From assembly GCF_017220215.1 (NCBI RefSeq), contig NZ_CP071129.1, positions 1,860,001 through 1,924,000 of the forward strand: a stretch of DNA of 64,000 nt. Reading direction: 5' to 3'. This document shows positions 61,954-64,000 of the stretch, piece by piece. How positions within the stretch are numbered: the stretch's first letter is position 1; every line of letters starts with the position of its first letter. The notes under the pieces are model-generated. The model made no database searches. It saw nothing but the letters and a program-made list of their open reading frames with translations, and was not told the DNA's origin. The DNA is from Caballeronia sp. M1242. Lineage in GTDB: Bacteria; Pseudomonadota; Gammaproteobacteria; Burkholderiales; Burkholderiaceae. A program made the position numbers and the translations under genes.

Positions 61954-64000
61954 TTAGTTTAGGCGAGCATGCAAGCCTTGTAAATCATAGACTTCCAAAT
62001 CGCGCAGATAACGCAGGCCTTCCACGGCGGCACGCGCGCCCGACATCGTCGTGTAGTACGTGACCTTGTTGGCCTGCGCGCTCATGCGGATGGAGCGCGA
62101 ATCGGCGATCGCCGCGCGGGTTTCATCGACCGTCGTGAAGACGAGCGCGATCTCGCCGTTCTTGATCATGTCGACGATATGCGGCCGGCCGTCCTTCACC
62201 TTGTTGACGACCTTGACCGGCACGCCCGCCGCCGCGATGGCCGCAGCCGTGCCCTTGGTCGCGACGATCGGATAGCCGAGCTCGTGCAGCATGCTCGCCA
62301 CTTCCACGGCCTTAGGCTTGTCCGCGTCCATCACCGTCAAGAGCACCGTGCCCGATTCCGGCAAGCGCGAACCGGCCGCGAGTTGCGATTTGAAAAGCGC
62401 CTCGCCGAACGTGCGGCCCACGCCCATCACTTCGCCGGTCGAACGCATTTCCGGTCCGAGAACCGGATCGACCGTCGGGAACTTGACGAACGGGAACACC
62501 GCTTCCTTCACGCTGAAGTACGGCGGCACCACTTCCTTCGTCACGCCTTGCTGCGCGAGCGTCTGACCGACCATCGCGCGCGCGGCGATCTTCGCGAGCG
62601 GCAGGCTCGTCGCCTTCGACACATACGGCACCGTGCGCGATGCGCGCGGGTTCACTTCCAGCACGTAGATGACGTCCTTCTTCGTGCCGTCGTCCTGCGG
62701 AACCTGCTGGATGGCGAACTGCACGTTCATCAGGCCGACGACGTTCAGCGCCTTGGCCATGGCAGCGGTTTGACGCTTCAGCTCGTCGACGGTCGCGTCC
62801 GACAGCGAATACGGCGGCAGCGAACAGGCCGAATCGCCCGAATGCACACCCGCCTGCTCGATGTGCTCCATCACGCCGCCGATGAACACGGCTTCGCCGT
62901 CCGAGATGCAGTCGACGTCGCATTCGATCGCGTCGTTCAGGAACCGGTCGAGCAGCACCGGCGAATCGTTCGACACCTTCACGGCCTCGCGCATGTAGCG
63001 TTCGAGGTCGCGCGGCTCGTGCACGATTTCCATCGCGCGGCCGCCCAGCACGTACGAAGGACGCACGACGAGCGGATAACCGATTTCTTCCGCAAGCTTC
63101 AACGCTTCGTCTTCGGTGCGCGCGGTGCGGTTCGGCGGCTGACGCAAGTCGAGATCCTTCAGCAGCTTCTGGAAGCGTTCGCGGTCTTCGGCGGCGTCGA
63201 TCATGTCCGGCGACGTGCCGATGATCGGCACGCCGTTCGCCTCGAGGTCCAGCGCGAGCTTGAGCGGCGTCTGGCCGCCGTACTGCACGATCACGCCGAC
63301 CGGCTTTTCCAGATCGACGACTTCGAGCACGTCTTCGAGCGTGAGCGATTCGAAGTAGAGGCGGTCGGAGGTGTCGTAGTCCGTGGACACGGTCTCCGGA
63401 TTGCAGTTGACCATGATGGTTTCATAGCCGTCTTCGCGCATGGCGAGCGCGGCGTGAACGCAGCAGTAGTCGAACTCGATGCCCTGCCCGATCCGGTTCG
63501 GCCCGCCGCCGAGCACCATGATCTTCTTCTTGTCCGTCGGATTCGCTTCGCACTCGTCCTCGTACGTCGAGTACATGTAGGCGGTCTTCGTCGCGAATTC
63601 GGCCGCGCACGTATCGACGCGCTTGTACACCGGACGCACCTTCAGTTCATGGCGCTTCTTGCGCACGTCGGCTTGCGTCGAGCCCGTCAGCTTCGCGAGA
63701 CGCCGATCCGAGAAGCCGCTCTTTTTCAGATACAGCAGTTCGTCGCGCGTGAGGCTTTCGAGCGCACGGCCTTGCAGCGCCTTCTCCTTCAGCACGATCT
63801 GTTCGATCTGCGCGAGGAACCACGGGTCGATCGACGTTTCCTCGAAGATTTCCTCGGGCGTGAGGCCGAGGCGGAAAGCGTCGCCGAGATACCAAATGCG
63901 GTCCGGGCCCGGCTCGCCGATCTCGCGGATCACTTCGTCGCGGCTCGTGGTCTTTTCGTCGAGACCGTCCACGCCGACTTCCAGACCGCGCAGCGCCTTC
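61954..64000 (-). CDS. carB: Carbamoyl-phosphate synthase large subunit (N-terminus beyond window)
   Basis: About 681 codons visible of ~1080; the open frame runs past the window end. The oligomerisation domain is near the visible start ([20 protein letters not shown]), followed by [20 protein letters not shown], the second ATP-grasp domain ([60 protein letters not shown]), and the C-terminal MGS-like allosteric domain ([20 protein letters not shown]). Makes carbamoyl phosphate for arginine and pyrimidine synthesis with CarA. Confidence 0.96.
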   Translation of the reverse strand, partial: KALRGLEVGVDGLDEKTTSRDEVIREIGEPGPDRIWYLGDAFRLGLTPEEIFEETSIDPWFLAQIEQIVLKEKALQGRALESLTRDELLYLKKSGFSDRRLAKLTGSTQADVRKKRHELKVRPVYKRVDTCAAEFATKTAYMYSTYEDECEANPTDKKKIMVLGGGPNRIGQGIEFDYCCVHAALAMREDGYETIMVNCNPETVSTDYDTSDRLYFESLTLEDVLEVVDLEKPVGVIVQYGGQTPLKLALDLEANGVPIIGTSPDMIDAAEDRERFQKLLKDLDLRQPPNRTARTEDEALKLAEEIGYPLVVRPSYVLGGRAMEIVHEPRDLERYMREAVKVSNDSPVLLDRFLNDAIECDVDCISDGEAVFIGGVMEHIEQAGVHSGDSACSLPPYSLSDATVDELKRQTAAMAKALNVVGLMNVQFAIQQVPQDDGTKKDVIYVLEVNPRASRTVPYVSKATSLPLAKIAARAMVGQTLAQQGVTKEVVPPYFSVKEAVFPFVKFPTVDPVLGPEMRSTGEVMGVGRTFGEALFKSQLAAGSRLPESGTVLLTVMDADKPKAVEVASMLHELGYPIVATKGTAAAIAAAGVPVKVVNKVKDGRPHIVDMIKNGEIALVFTTVDETRAAIADSRSIRMSAQANKVTYYTTMSGARAAVEGLRYLRDLEVYDLQGLHARLN

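Overview
This 64 kb window is a high-GC betaproteobacterial chromosome segment. Gene content and order (alaS, glnS, uppP, sixA, an olsB-like gene, ppx-ppk-phoR-phoB-phoU-pstBACS, glmM-folP-ftsH-rlmE-yhbY-greA-carB) fit Burkholderiaceae of the Paraburkholderia/Caballeronia type. Genus is inferred from order and protein resemblance only; no search was run.

Left flank (1-9780): ordinary chromosome. It holds alaS (cut by the window edge), a CaiB/BaiF CoA-transferase, a glycine-zipper lipoprotein, glnS, a solute-binding protein, a NUDIX hydrolase, a surface-antigen-like exported protein, a pseudo-receiver protein and a DUF805 membrane protein.

Island (about 9781-38216, 28.4 kb): a mobile element integrated in the 3' half of a tRNA-Arg(TCT) gene. 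A 49-bp direct repeat with one mismatch (9781-9829 and 38168-38216) marks the ends, GGTTACA arm-type motifs lie inside both ends, and a P4-type integrase sits beside the left repeat. The probable original terminator of the tRNA is left stranded outside the left repeat. Inside the island are: (a) a phage/satellite-like replication block (10014-14897); (b) a leftward run of a small zinc-finger protein, a large serine recombinase and two ParB/RepB-like proteins, preceded by a minimal tyrosine recombinase (20950-16234); (c) a DNA-repair/SOS block with a two-domain LigD, a frameshifted SRAP/HMCES-type gene, and a LexA-boxed imuA-imuB-dnaE2 mutasome (22447-31995); (d) two unrecognised genes that could be toxin-like, a winged-helix/HNH protein and a lower-GC 852-aa SIR2 + winged helix + PIN fusion (32310-37497); and (e) an IS remnant at the right edge. 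Two copies of an unrecognised small protein family lie at 15868 and 26405.

Right flank (38168-64000): tRNA-Arg, uppP, an aldose-1-epimerase, a degenerate-LytM NlpD-like lipoprotein, several very small membrane or lipoprotein genes, tRNA-Pro(TGG) with a strong terminator, sixA, an olsB-like acyltransferase, then a phosphate/polyphosphate regulon (ppx, ppk, phoR, phoB, phoU, pstB, pstA, pstC, pstS) with Pho-box-like repeats before pstS, followed by glmM, folP, ftsH, rlmE, yhbY, a DUF4149 gene, greA and carB (cut by the window end).

The best candidates for undescribed biology are the SIR2-PIN fusion as a one-gene defence protein and the serine recombinase/double-ParB/zinc-finger cluster as a distinct mobile or segregation module.
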